From Hofstenia miamia (taxonomy: Eukaryota > Xenacoelomorpha > Acoela): 64,000 bases of DNA. The stretch covers positions 2,672,857-2,736,856 of the forward strand of contig SCFE01000010.1 in the NCBI GenBank assembly GCA_004352715.1, read 5' to 3'. Below the pieces are notes generated by a model. It made no database searches, was not told the origin of the DNA, and saw only the letters and a program-made list of their open reading frames with translations. The position numbers were made by a program, and so were the translations under genes. Positions 45,326 to 57,704 of the stretch are shown here, piece after piece (positions within the stretch are counted from its first letter, which is position 1; the number at the start of each line of letters is the position of its first letter).

Positions 45326-48300
45326 ATAGATGAAACCTCAATAACTATTTTACATTTTAGTACATAACAAAATAACAATTTTGTGCAATTATGCACAAAC
45401 TTTTTATGTTGTATTTAAAATTGTGTGCAGAATTGTTATTAAGTACAGAATATTAATTCAATCTAGACTTTGAAAGCATTAGTTATAAAAATGTACCCAA
45501 TTTGAGTTAATAATTCGAAAGCATATCTAGAATATACTTTGCGTCGTGTGGGCCAATGGAAGTCTTGGAGGTGCCTTCTATTCTACCAGCAATGCGGTAT
45601 TACAGTGCCTTGAAGACTGCATGGAATCAACATCTTTCTATTTTACAGAAAAATGTAACCAGGCTTTCTATATTGCAAACTATTGATAATATTAACGTAA
45701 TTAACGTGATTAAATTATTCTTTACTAGAAATAATGTATGCTTTTCATTTTAACGACTTAGATTCCTAAAGTGATAGTCTTAACTTTTGTATGCGGTATC
45801 GTGGTTTTATTTGTTACAAGATAAAAATAATAATAATTAGCAGAAACTGTCGCTCTGCACTACCATTTTGAACAATACAACAATTCTGATTAAGAATTGG
45901 CTGTCGCTTTGTGCACTCCCTCTTGTACATAGTGACATTTTCATGTCCATGGTCGTCCTATGCTTTTGTTACCCTGAAACTCACTGTATGATTAAAGCAG
46001 GGCATTGTGCTATGTTTTTTACCCATTCTAATTTTTTTGATTTTTTTTGGTGATGCAGTGTAAAAAAGTTTCTATGCACATAACAGTTTAATAAGACTTG
46101 TCAATATGTACCGGGATATTTCAAAGACAGTTATTTCCATTCCTTCAAAATCTATTTATGTTTAGAAATCTTTTGGCATTTTCGAATTTTGTCATACCCA
46201 GATTTCTAGTATTGACTGGGCCGTTTTTTTGAAATTTTTGAATTTTTTAGTACTATTGGAAATAAGTAAAAGTTGGCATTACAATTGTAATATTGCAAAC
46301 CATTTAGTACATTTTCAAAAAAATACAATTTGGTTACAAACTCTATTTACAAAAAATATGCAAAAACTACAAACTATAAAGGATAGACACATATAAAAAA
46401 CAAAATATACCGGTACACATTTCCGCGCATATTGAACTACAGAATAAATTTTTTGGTAGATTTTGGCTATAAGAGAATTCTCAGTTTTAAATGATTTTGC
46501 AAGAGGATTTTATGTGTCTTTTTTAGAAATTGCCCTATAGATTCCTGTGAAATAGTTAAGTGCTTCTTTCTCCTTATCAGTCCAAACACGTCCCTTAAAT
46601 GTTTGCAAAAGCTTTTGAAAATTTGTTCCTATCTATGCGTGTTTTCTTTCGTCTTTTTGATGCGATAGACATTTGAGAAAAGTAACTGACAATCGATTCA
46701 TTATCATTGTTATATTGAGTATCACTAGTATCAGAATCATTACAATTTCTTTCAAGGGAATCCGAACGTGAAGGTTCATCTGTTGTATTACATTCCCGTC
46801 CTGTAAGTTTAGACTTGTATACATTCAATAGTTGCGATGCCTGCGCCTGTGTTGGCGGTGCAATATAGTGCTTTCTTACAGTTGCTTTATCATGGCTCGT
46901 TTGTGAATATTGTAATTCCCTTATATTTTCGGGAATATCTTCCCATTCCATATAAGTATTAACAAATTTTCTTGCAGATGTTGCTGTTAGATTAAATTTT
47001 CTTGCATAGGAAAAATATTTATTTGCAACATCAACAATTTATCTTTCCGATTATGGCTACATTTACACCTTCAAATGTTTTAAAGTCTTGATTTACAATT
47101 CCCTCTCTGCCGCCATGGCTGATATTTAGAGTCCTAGAGACATTACTTATGATTATTGTTGACTATGCTTCTAGTCTTCTTAATAATCTTCTGAATCCTC
47201 ACACTTTTTGAATAACCACTTCTATATTATGTATATGTACCCTGAGTCTCCATAGGTCTTTTAATATTGTAGATCCCAGCTGCACAACCCCAAGGTTTTC
47301 AAAAATTACTGATCATGAGCCCTGGTGGTTTGCGGCCCCAGAGCCGTAGTGAAAGAGGCTAAGGGGCTAAGGTACTTCTTGCCGTACATAAATTGTTTTT
47401 TACTATTCAGTTTTGGTCATTAGTACAATCAAAACCGTGTTGAGTCAAGCTTGTTTGTTCTATAATGTTAAGCTTTGAGTACCTCAAGCTTGAGAGATAT
47501 AATCCTTTAGCTAACTTAGACATAATTTGATATTTCTGCTATTGACATGCCAAAAAAGCAAAAGGATTGCCGATTTCACTATCAGATTAAATCTGAATAG
47601 GTCGCCAAATTTTATGTGCGGGATTTACCGACCGCACAACGATGTGTACCCGCCTCCAACAGCTTAGCAATATCCATACGCCTCTCTTAAAATGTATATT
47701 TGCCATAATTTTGAAGTTTTATTCTTACAGTGTCAGTTAGCACACTTCAACGTAATAGCAAAAACTTATACATATCTGTGCATTAGTTAACAGGCAGGGA
47801 CTATTTAAAAATGTCTCCCACCTTATGTAATATGGTGTGCTAAGGATGCTGTTCCAGACCTTCTCGATTGAGCTACTTTTTCATTACTTGCATGTTTACA
47901 CATCACTAAAACTTTCAGTATCTTTCTCACTTCTCTGCAGCAACAGACACAAATAAGAGCCGAAAACACTAACAATACGATAACAGCCATTTTTAATTAA
48001 AAATTGCAATTACTTGTAATAAATGAGTTTTCTATATTTCTGAAAAAATTCGCAAAATTCATATTGATTATTTAGTATTGTCCTCAATGAATCCACATGT
48101 TATTTTGACGTGTTCTCGTCAGGATTCCATTTTCATAAATTTCATCGCTAAGCATACAGGTATTTAATTTCCTTTGCAAATAAAACGTAAAAATTTAGGT
48201 GGTGATTCAGAGAATAGCAACATTATCGGAACCAGCCATAGTGAAACTCACGAGTTTCACAGAGGCGTTGTTTTAGAAGAATTACCTTTATCAGATTTTA

Positions 48301-51300
48301 GTAAGTAGTTAAAATTATGATTTAATAGATTAAATGCTTTATTTTGTTTAAGCTTGACTAACATACTGTAAAAGTTTCACATTTTAATGGAGAATATTTA
48401 TTTTGCAATATAGCCACGATTATCAACAAGCTTGTGTTACCAGTGAGCCAATTGGGTAAGAAACCATTTAAATTATTTCAGTTTAAGTTTTCCTTCCTGA
48501 TCTCAAGCAGTAAACAGTTAATCTTTAATTTTTTTCCTTTGTAGAGGAATAACCGAAAATCTAAAAAATCTAGAATTTTTTTTGAGAAAAATGAATGTAG
48601 ACATTAGTAACAAATTGAATGACCACAACTTTTCTAGACTACGTAGATAAATAAGATGTGAAGTGAAATGATGAAGTGGTCCTAAGCTAGTTTCAAGCAA
48701 TGTACGTCTTATAATCGTAGAATAGCCACATGTTAAAGAGAATATTGATTCAGAACTGATTTTAAAATAAACACATATCTCCAACTCATTAAATTGCCTA
48801 AGGTATTTCTTAGGAAGACTGTGAAAAATGTAAACTATAAGGCATAAGAACAAATGCCAGATACCCAAGAATATATAATATTATCCAATTTTTTACAGCA
48901 ACACTTTGGACATCCTCTGTATTTGTGTAAACACAAGACTTGAATCTTCATCAAGTAACTCATTCAACTAAACCACAACCTTGATTGCTGGATTTATATT
49001 ACGAATAATCGAATACTTATGTTTATGGAAAGGAGCAAAACTGCTAATTTTTTTAACAAATGTAATTTTGGTATTGAAAGGAAATACAACATTTAGATTT
49101 TTAATCTTCACCGAGAGTGCAGTTATTCAATGATGAAAGTCGAATCATAATAATGCTGTAACGAGGAAACCATTTTTTAAACAAAATTCGAGGAAGTTTC
49201 AGAAGTCAAAGATCGATAAAATTTATTTGCATAATACTTAGTAAGTACTTTCGGCAAATGATTGGGTAAATATTAATTTGATGATTTTGCTTTTACTAAG
49301 AAGCTTAGTCTAATTTTGAGTTTTGAAAACACTTGATTGCCGAATGTTACATCTTTCTTTTAACCTGAATGGACCATATAACAACTAGTCCTGAAAAAAT
49401 AATTGGAAGCACTGATTTCCTTCATTAATAAGTAATTTTCTTTCTGTGTTTCGTAATTGTTTAAGACATTAAGCGAGAGACCTCTCGCTTTTCATTTCTC
49501 CAGCTTTCCCGCTTGCAATGTGTAATATCCTTAAAGATTACGTATTAAATAGTAAGGTTTTGTAGTTGTCTTGGTACTTTTGCTAATCTACCTTAGCTTT
49601 AATGTTTTTATACAATAATATGGATTGAACTGCTTTGCAACACATTTGTGTGATGTTATATATTATACTTAGTTGCTTGTAAAAAAATATCTACCTAGTG
49701 AAAGATTAGTTTTTTAAGCAATTTTAGTACATTGCATTTTGAATATTGTATTTTCGACTCCCGCTTTTACGTTCTATATGTTCCGGCCTTGCATCAAATG
49801 ATATTCAACATTGTTAAAAAAGTAAATGTTAAAAAATCATGAAGGTAAAAACAAATGACGATTTTCAACCAAGGATTTTTCAATATAAATTAAAAAACGA
49901 GATGCAACTCATTTTCCAAATAATTATCTATCCTTTTTGTAGTCAATATTGAACCCTTGTTCTCTTTTCTTGACAGACTAAATGTTTTTCTATTTGATCT
50001 CATAACAAAATCCATGAACATTCAAATATATTTACCTTCATATTTCGTTCATTCATATGTTATTCTGAGAAATAATATATCATAGACATTAAATAGAAAT
50101 TTTAGAATGTGCGAATCTTTCAAATTTTAAAGAGATTGTGTTTGAAAATAACAATTTGTGAGTAGACATAAGCATTAGAAGTAGTTCATTAAAAGCAAAC
50201 ATTAAGATTGTTTATGGAAGCGTTTCTTAAGCAGTTGGCAGATTTTGAGCAATTGTCTTCGTATAATCAGGCCTTATAAGATGTTGGTTTAGTTACTACT
50301 ATAAAGGAAAGAGTTACTTAACTTTTCATAGTAATACCTAATGTTGATTTTATTCATTTTTGCGTCTGCGATAAGCTTTTGTTATAAATACGGTGAGTAG
50401 AAATAAAAAATCAATTATTTCTCCGTCGCACTTGATATAATGAAATACATTTACAGGGCCAATAACTGTCTTTGAATTGTCATTCCAATAGCGTTTTACT
50501 TCGAAAAGTAGATCCTTTTCAATACTTGAAATTAACCGTTTAATTTAAAATAATTTGCATTACCCTCTTGAAGTTAGTTATTCTGGCTCGTGCGAATGCA
50601 CAATTTACTAAAATCGTAAGAGTTTAATTGACATTTCATTTTGCTGATGTCATTTGGATTTGAGAATTGTACTGCATAAATTCCATTATACGAATTTTTG
50701 AATCACAGTTGAATTAAACGATTATTACTAAAAGATATTTTATCATCATAATATTGTATTAATCGAAACTACTTAAATTTAATTGATATTAGACATTTCT
50801 TAATATTATTGTAGTAGAATAGTGCAGTCAAGTATTTCAATACCAATATTCGATTCTGTTTCTTAAGATTAAAGCCAATGTATACCTATACAATGCATTT
50901 GAAGTTGTTAGTTTGTAAAAAATTATCATTTAGCAGGCCTTAATGTTTTTCCGGACCTATTAACTTTGGCTTCTCTAGAAATTATGAAGCGTAGGCTATT
51001 CATCCATTGTATCCATACGTTATTTCATTTTGTTGTGAATTCTTATCAGCAAAATTAGGCATTTTGCCTAATGTCGTTCACATGTATGTTTTCAGAAAAT
51101 TTGTATGTGGTCAACAACTATCAATACTATACCTTATAGCTGCTGAAAAATACAAAACTGAAAACAACAAATCTTTTCAAATAGGATAGATTTCAGTTCC
51201 CCGTAAAGAATATTAATTTGTTCTTTGAATTTAAAAATTTACAGACATGCCATTAAGAAATATTGAATTTTGACGTGTTTCTAAAAAAATATTTATTAAA

Positions 51301-54300
51301 AAAATTTAAATTCTGTAAATCCTTGTGTCTCTTCATGTTGCGTTTAATCAAATTTTTTTTAATGCTGGCAATTTTAATTACGCACTAATATTTATCGTCT
51401 CAAAATTATTAAGCTTCTTGTTAAATTTGGAGCTCCACTTACTTAACTTGAGAATTAGATACCACCTTATTTGCAAAGTAAAATTTAGGTATAGACTCAT
51501 TGGTACTAAAAATATGTACCAAGAAATGTTAGTTAAATAACCAAGGTTCAATGCACAGACAGTTTAGAAAATTATCGAACTGCAGTACTAATAATTGGAT
51601 CGTTTAGATAGATTGAAAAATAATAATTTTTTATGTATTATGAATGTTTTTTGTATTGAAATATTCTCATTTGTCGATAAATGTTATTATTATTGCCACT
51701 TGGATTTTGTTAATTATTTCATATTATAGTGGTTAGAGCAAGTAATTGCTAATAGTATTGGGACAGCCCAGTTCTAGGCTAATGCGCACGTTTTTTAACG
51801 TGGCCATATATTTCTATTTTCTGTTTCAGTTTACTTTGATATTGACAAGGTTTTTATTTTCACTGATCATGTGAGATATTATATAGCTTAAATTTAGACT
51901 ATGTAGCAGGTAGGAACAAGATTCTGAACCTTAAAATCCCTGGAATGCCTGAAAACGCAACACAAATCGACAAAGCCATTTATATTTCAGGATTAATTCC
52001 TTTAGACAAAGAGTTGATGGTAAGCAGTAAACTATGAAATAATAGTTTAACATAAAGCATAATTAAATGAATAATTTTAAATCAGGTGAAAACTATAGTG
52101 GGGATTAAATTATTTAATTAATTAATCCTGATAAATTATTTTTTTTCAAAAATATTCTTTTCAAATTTTTTGTCAAATCCGATTTTAATTTTCTCAGTAA
52201 TACTTTTTTTGGATTATACATGCTTTGTGTTAATGAAATTAATCATTTGACTTTTCTATTCAAAATATCCAAATTTACATTTATTTTGAAGGAATTAGCA
52301 TGATTTTACCTTCCCATGGTTGGATTTTTCTTATTCTTATATCTATATCACTAGTAAATGCTGGCGTCAATTCAACCGATCTCTTACAATATATTTCTTT
52401 TACCACACGCTTTTCCAATACTTTTCACTTCAATTTTACGAACATGTAACAATTCATTTTATTATCTTTTCTATCTCTCTGTTGTTCCTTCGCATTAATT
52501 TATTTTCAATCTGATTTTGGATATATGGTAGTACATATTTTTTAAATTGCATTCAAACTATTTACTCAATTCCGAAACGCTTCTGAGAAATTTCGTTGCT
52601 AATTTATCGATTTTATAGATAAAATGTGCTGGTGCCCTTTTGATGTACCTAGAAAAGATTCAAGTTAACGTTCAGCGCGAACAGCAATCGCATTCTGTAT
52701 CGGTTATTGAACTAAAGCTTATTTCATTGTAAGATTTTCGGTTAAGATACATAATTATTTTTCTAATTTTAAACACTTTCAAATAAAAAATTTTCACCTA
52801 GGTTAACTACAATGGTTATATTTTGGATTTGAATACTGTCATTTGCCAGGGATTGATATCAGTATACATTTCTATCAAAATAATATATCTATCGCACTGT
52901 TCAACTGTTGGATACATGTGAATTTGAATGCCGATATCTTAGGCAAATATTTTTCTTCATTCATGCCAAGCTCCATGGCCATATGATGAATGGTTTTCTA
53001 TATATCAAGCTGAAAAATCGAAAACTGCTATTTTGAGAAAACACATTTAAAACTTCAATTACTATATACTATATTGTAATTCCACCTACTGAATTTATAT
53101 TTTCATGAAGATGCTACTTTTCTTATCAGCTGAATGGTTCAATTTTTAGTCGTAATGAGGCACCATATGTAAAAAAACCAAATTGATAACCTTATCAAAA
53201 TGTAGTGTTTTATTGAAGGTAGTCTGCATGCTTATACAACACCTAAAAGGTGACGCTGTCATAACTGTTTTGGGGTGTCTTAGATAGGATTACAGTAAAG
53301 CAAGTGCACAACCTAGAATTTGCTTGATTACAGTATAAAGTCCACTGATTTTCAGTATACTTAGCGCCCGAGAGCAGTTCGGCCGGTTAATGTCGAAAAA
53401 ATCATTTAAAAGCTGCACACCAAGTTTGGGCTCAAGGGGAGCATTTCTTAAAAATATGTAAAAATGAAAAATATTGTAAAAAATTAAACTAATTCTTATA
53501 TTGTCAATAAATTTAGCGGTTTTGCAATATTTGATATTAGTTTCAGGTTAATATTGACAGTTTTCCCTGTAAAAATTAGGTCATGTTGCGGCCATGTCAA
53601 AAATTCAGATTGCAGCCGAAATATGTCCGTTTTTTATCAGCTTAAGCCATTTCTAACAGCAGAATGCGAAAAAAAATCAGCGTAGGGTTCATTCTTGTTT
53701 CAAAATAATACGTAGCGCCAGGCTTGCCGTTGTGTGTGTTCTTTCAACACTACACAACACCAAAGGACTGTTCTGTCTCACAACAGGCACAACACAACAC
53801 AACAGAGTGATAAATGTATTCGTAAAATATCAACTAAGAAAGAGTCTCAAGTATATCATTCTTCTTACACCTAATCTTTTAACACTCGAACAGGAAATAC
53901 TCCTTGAGAATACATTTACATCTGACGGTTAGAATATGAAAATTATGAAATAGAAATAAAATTTTTACAAATAACAACTAACTAGTGCATTTGCGGAATG
54001 AATAATGAAGTAAACAAAAAATGTTATTTTGACTTATTGTCTCTTTTTAGTAAAAAAACAAAATATTTTTTCGTTGCCCTACATGAAATGCGTAACAACA
54101 ATTGGAAATTCGTACTAACTGAAATAGTTCAATTTATACCTATTTTTGCAGCTTACCTCGTGGTAAAATTTAATTTGTTTACCAAACCGATAGACGTATC
54201 AAAAATGAGGATTATTAATATCATTGCACCAAAAATTGGCGACCTTTTAAGCATCATACTCTACATAGTAAACATTTTGCTAAGAAATCTGCGAGAGTTA

Positions 54301-57300
54301 AATGAAAATTACAGTGATTTTTGTTCAGTTGATACAATACATGATTTTGAATGTTGTGTAAAAATGCTAACGAAAATATATTTCGTTGTCATCTAAGTTT
54401 TTGAAACAATGCGTTACCCTACACCACAATTTTCACAAAAAACAAGTACCATTATCAAAATGTGAATTACTTGCTGTTTAGAAATATATTTCATTCAATA
54501 AAATGCATTTTCTAGTACTATCAATAATAAATCTTTTACCGCTTTGTTCAGGCAGAGTTTGAGTTTACACACGATTTCTTTATGAGGAAACCACCCGAGA
54601 TCATCTTCTTGGGGCCATTTGAAGAAGTCTCTTTGTTCTAGGGATGTAGCGGAATCCGGTATCCTTTAAAATCGGCAATTACATAGTCGGATCGGGATAT
54701 CCGGTATCCGTTAAAATATAAATTGTTACCGGATTTTCCTGAATAACATATTATCGCTAAATTCTGAGATTCAACTTGGTCTAAGAATGAAATTTTCGAG
54801 CAAAAAACTATTTTTCCATGATACGCAAGTTTTTCTGACATATCAGGTCGTATTCTGTTTCGCTGACTTCGATCACTTCTTGGTGGCGATGCTAAAAATA
54901 TGCGCGCAGTTTTCTTCAAAAGTGATAAATTAATTGAAAATGAGGTTGTTCTTCAACAATAATTGAACAATCTGTTATCCGGTATCCGGCTATCAAACTA
55001 TGCGGTATCCGATATATTAAATTCAGTATCCAGATCCCATCCCTACTCTTGGTTCATTAGGAGAAAGAAACTTTAACTGGAAAAACATTCATCCTCTTTC
55101 ATGTCAACTTCGATATCCTGACCAATAAACCAATTTTTTAGAATAGTTGACGCAAACAAAAGTCATAAAGGGAACTTCCATAAAATGACAAACTTTTGTT
55201 TTTTTGTAAAACTGTTATAGCAAATGGGTTTTCGTCTTGATCCACTGGTAACGGAAGAAGTATATCAGGTTATTCTTCTATGGGACCGTCATCCAAAATA
55301 TCATTAATGCAAAATTGATTAACAATATCATCAGAATACTTTTGTAGCTGATTTTAATGCGGTGACAGACCATAATTCCCTTACTTAATGGGTATGAATT
55401 AAAAGCCTCATCCATCGTTCCATCTTTCAGAATATTCTTAATTCGTATTTTTACTCTGATAACAACTGTTTTGACAGAGCTGTCCTCAAAAACGTTCACA
55501 AATTCATCAACTCCATGAATGACGGTGTTGAGACTTTTGACTCCCTGTGAGACTTTACGCTTTAGTACAGCCCATACCCCATCCATTACGCCTTTTCCAT
55601 GACCAGCGCCAAAATAATTCCATGGAAACTGAAGAGAAGATTATTTGTCAAAGACTGAAGTGTACATACAAAATAACGATTTCGAAATTGTAAGTTAGGC
55701 CCGTTAGGCCATCTAATCAAATTTGTAATACTTTGAACTTTTGTATAACTTAAATATTCGTTACCCCACGCGACAAGACTAAAACATCAAAAAAAGGCTA
55801 ATTTAACAGCATAATGTACTTTAAATAAGTATCTATTTTGTTAAATTCGCTTAATAACAGAATTGATGGGCAAAAAGTGGGAAACTAAACGCAGAATCAA
55901 ATTCTATGCAACTTTTCCACTAATTTCGTTATTCACCCTACACGAATTTACATTTTATAGAACTGGAAATACGCAAAAATCTACAATCAAGACAAAAATC
56001 CGTTGGATGCCTTTAATATAATCTAATTTGCTGAAATGGGCAGCAAAAAATTCATTAAAAGGCTGAGGAGTTATGAAGAACTGAAACTAATCACTTTTTC
56101 ATAGTAATATTGGCTGCAGATGTCGCTTATAAACTGTGTTGTACCGAAAATTAGAACGTATCAATTCCGACAATTAATGCATTGAATAAAGTTCCAAGCA
56201 TCAGTCGTCAGATAACGCTATGCATTTGATGTCATATTGCAATTATATATATTATATATATTATATATATTATATATATTTTTCGATATGCTACTAGTTC
56301 TGAATGTTACCCTGCAACCAAAAAACAAAACTCGGTACCGGCCTAATTTGAACTAATACGCTTTTATTTTGTATTATGTTTGCAATTTTACTATATTTGC
56401 CAAGCTAAACTATGTCCGTAATATTTCAAATCAGTGTTCAATTTGATAACTAATGACTAATTTCAGCACATTTGACCATGGTACGAGAATGAGAACGAAA
56501 ATGTGTGCTCACGCAGGTCTATATTTTCAATATAATTACAATAAGCAAAGGTAGTCATTAGGTATTTGAACCTTACGCTGATGCTTAGAAACGGTTTGTC
56601 GTTTTAAGTGATGTCAAACGGTTCAAGGTTAAGGAAAACATTTTTAAATCTAATGTTTCGAGATTCCCTGTGCTATAACATATTATCTTTTCAGCCCGAA
56701 CATCAACGGAGTAATCAGAACGTGTGACCAAGTCTCTCAATAGAATGAATTGAGTCCGTTGAATTGCTATATTCTTTTGATAAGATATGAAACAATTTGT
56801 TTATAAAAAGTATTTTATATAAGCTCTAATGATGTATTAAATTCGCATTCATAGTAATAACTCATGGTGTTTTACTTTTTTAATTTTATGGCATAAATAT
56901 TTAATAGAAATAATAAACTTACAATTTGTTAATATATTGGAAAATAAAAGAATAATGTAATGACCAGATTTCTTCTATCAAAGGAAAAATAGTAAATTTT
57001 GGAAACCCTGAATTTTAGTCTCACCCAAAAACGGCAAGCCTGTGTAGCACTCTCTATATACTTAGTGCCCATATATATATATATATATATATATATCAGA
57101 TAACCTATACTATTATGTAGAAATCGATTGTGAAGAATGTGAACATTTTATAACAAGAATAAATGAACACCTTTCGGGACGTCTAAGATCAAAAATCTAT
57201 TTGCATATGCATTAATCAAGAATAGAAGATTTTAATATAATTATAAGAACATCGAATACCAAAATCGGAGAAGCTATAATGATCAATCATTCTGAAAAAT

Positions 57301-57482
57301 CAAAATTATTGAACATTCAAAAAGCAGTAATTCTTTATTATATATAGTTTAGGGCATGGAATAAATGTATTTAAACATTAAGTGTTGTTGATTGTAAATT
57401 TCATAATTCTCACAAAATTTGTATCTGAAGATGATTTAATAAATCGAAACCGGTTAAATATGAAGCTCAGCTTTATTGTTTG

Positions 57483-57524
<42 letters not shown>

Positions 57525-57668
57525 NNNNNNNNNNNNNNNNNNNNNNNNNNNNNNNNNNNNNNNNNNNNNNNNNNNNNNNNNNNNNNNNNNNNNNNNNNNN
57601 NNNNNNNNNNNNNNNNNNNNNNNNNNNNNNNNNNNNNNNNNNNNNNNNNNNNNNNNNNNNNNNNNNTT

Positions 57669-57704
<36 letters not shown>

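Larger units (their letters stand above)
53719..57042. mobile_element. 3.3-kb hAT-like element in MSH5 intron 6
   Basis: Perfect 13-bp inverted ends CAGGCTTGCCGTT/AACGGCAAGCCTG. Flanks CGTAGCGC (53711-53718) and TGTAGCAC (57043-57050) differ only by C-to-T and G-to-A at CpG positions, as expected of a decayed 8-bp duplication. The interior holds an unrecognised 132-codon + frame (53998-54396), another inserted element (54639-55045) and a minus-strand frame near 55623-55278. Confidence 0.72.

Noticed and set aside
48885-48915. Mariner-type terminus in MSH5 intron 4
   Set aside because: Only one end seen and no transposase coding nearby; kept as a remark only.
49471-49490. 20-bp perfect hairpin, AAGCGAGAG arms
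   Set aside because: Short, isolated, no U-run or gene context; too little to call regulatory.
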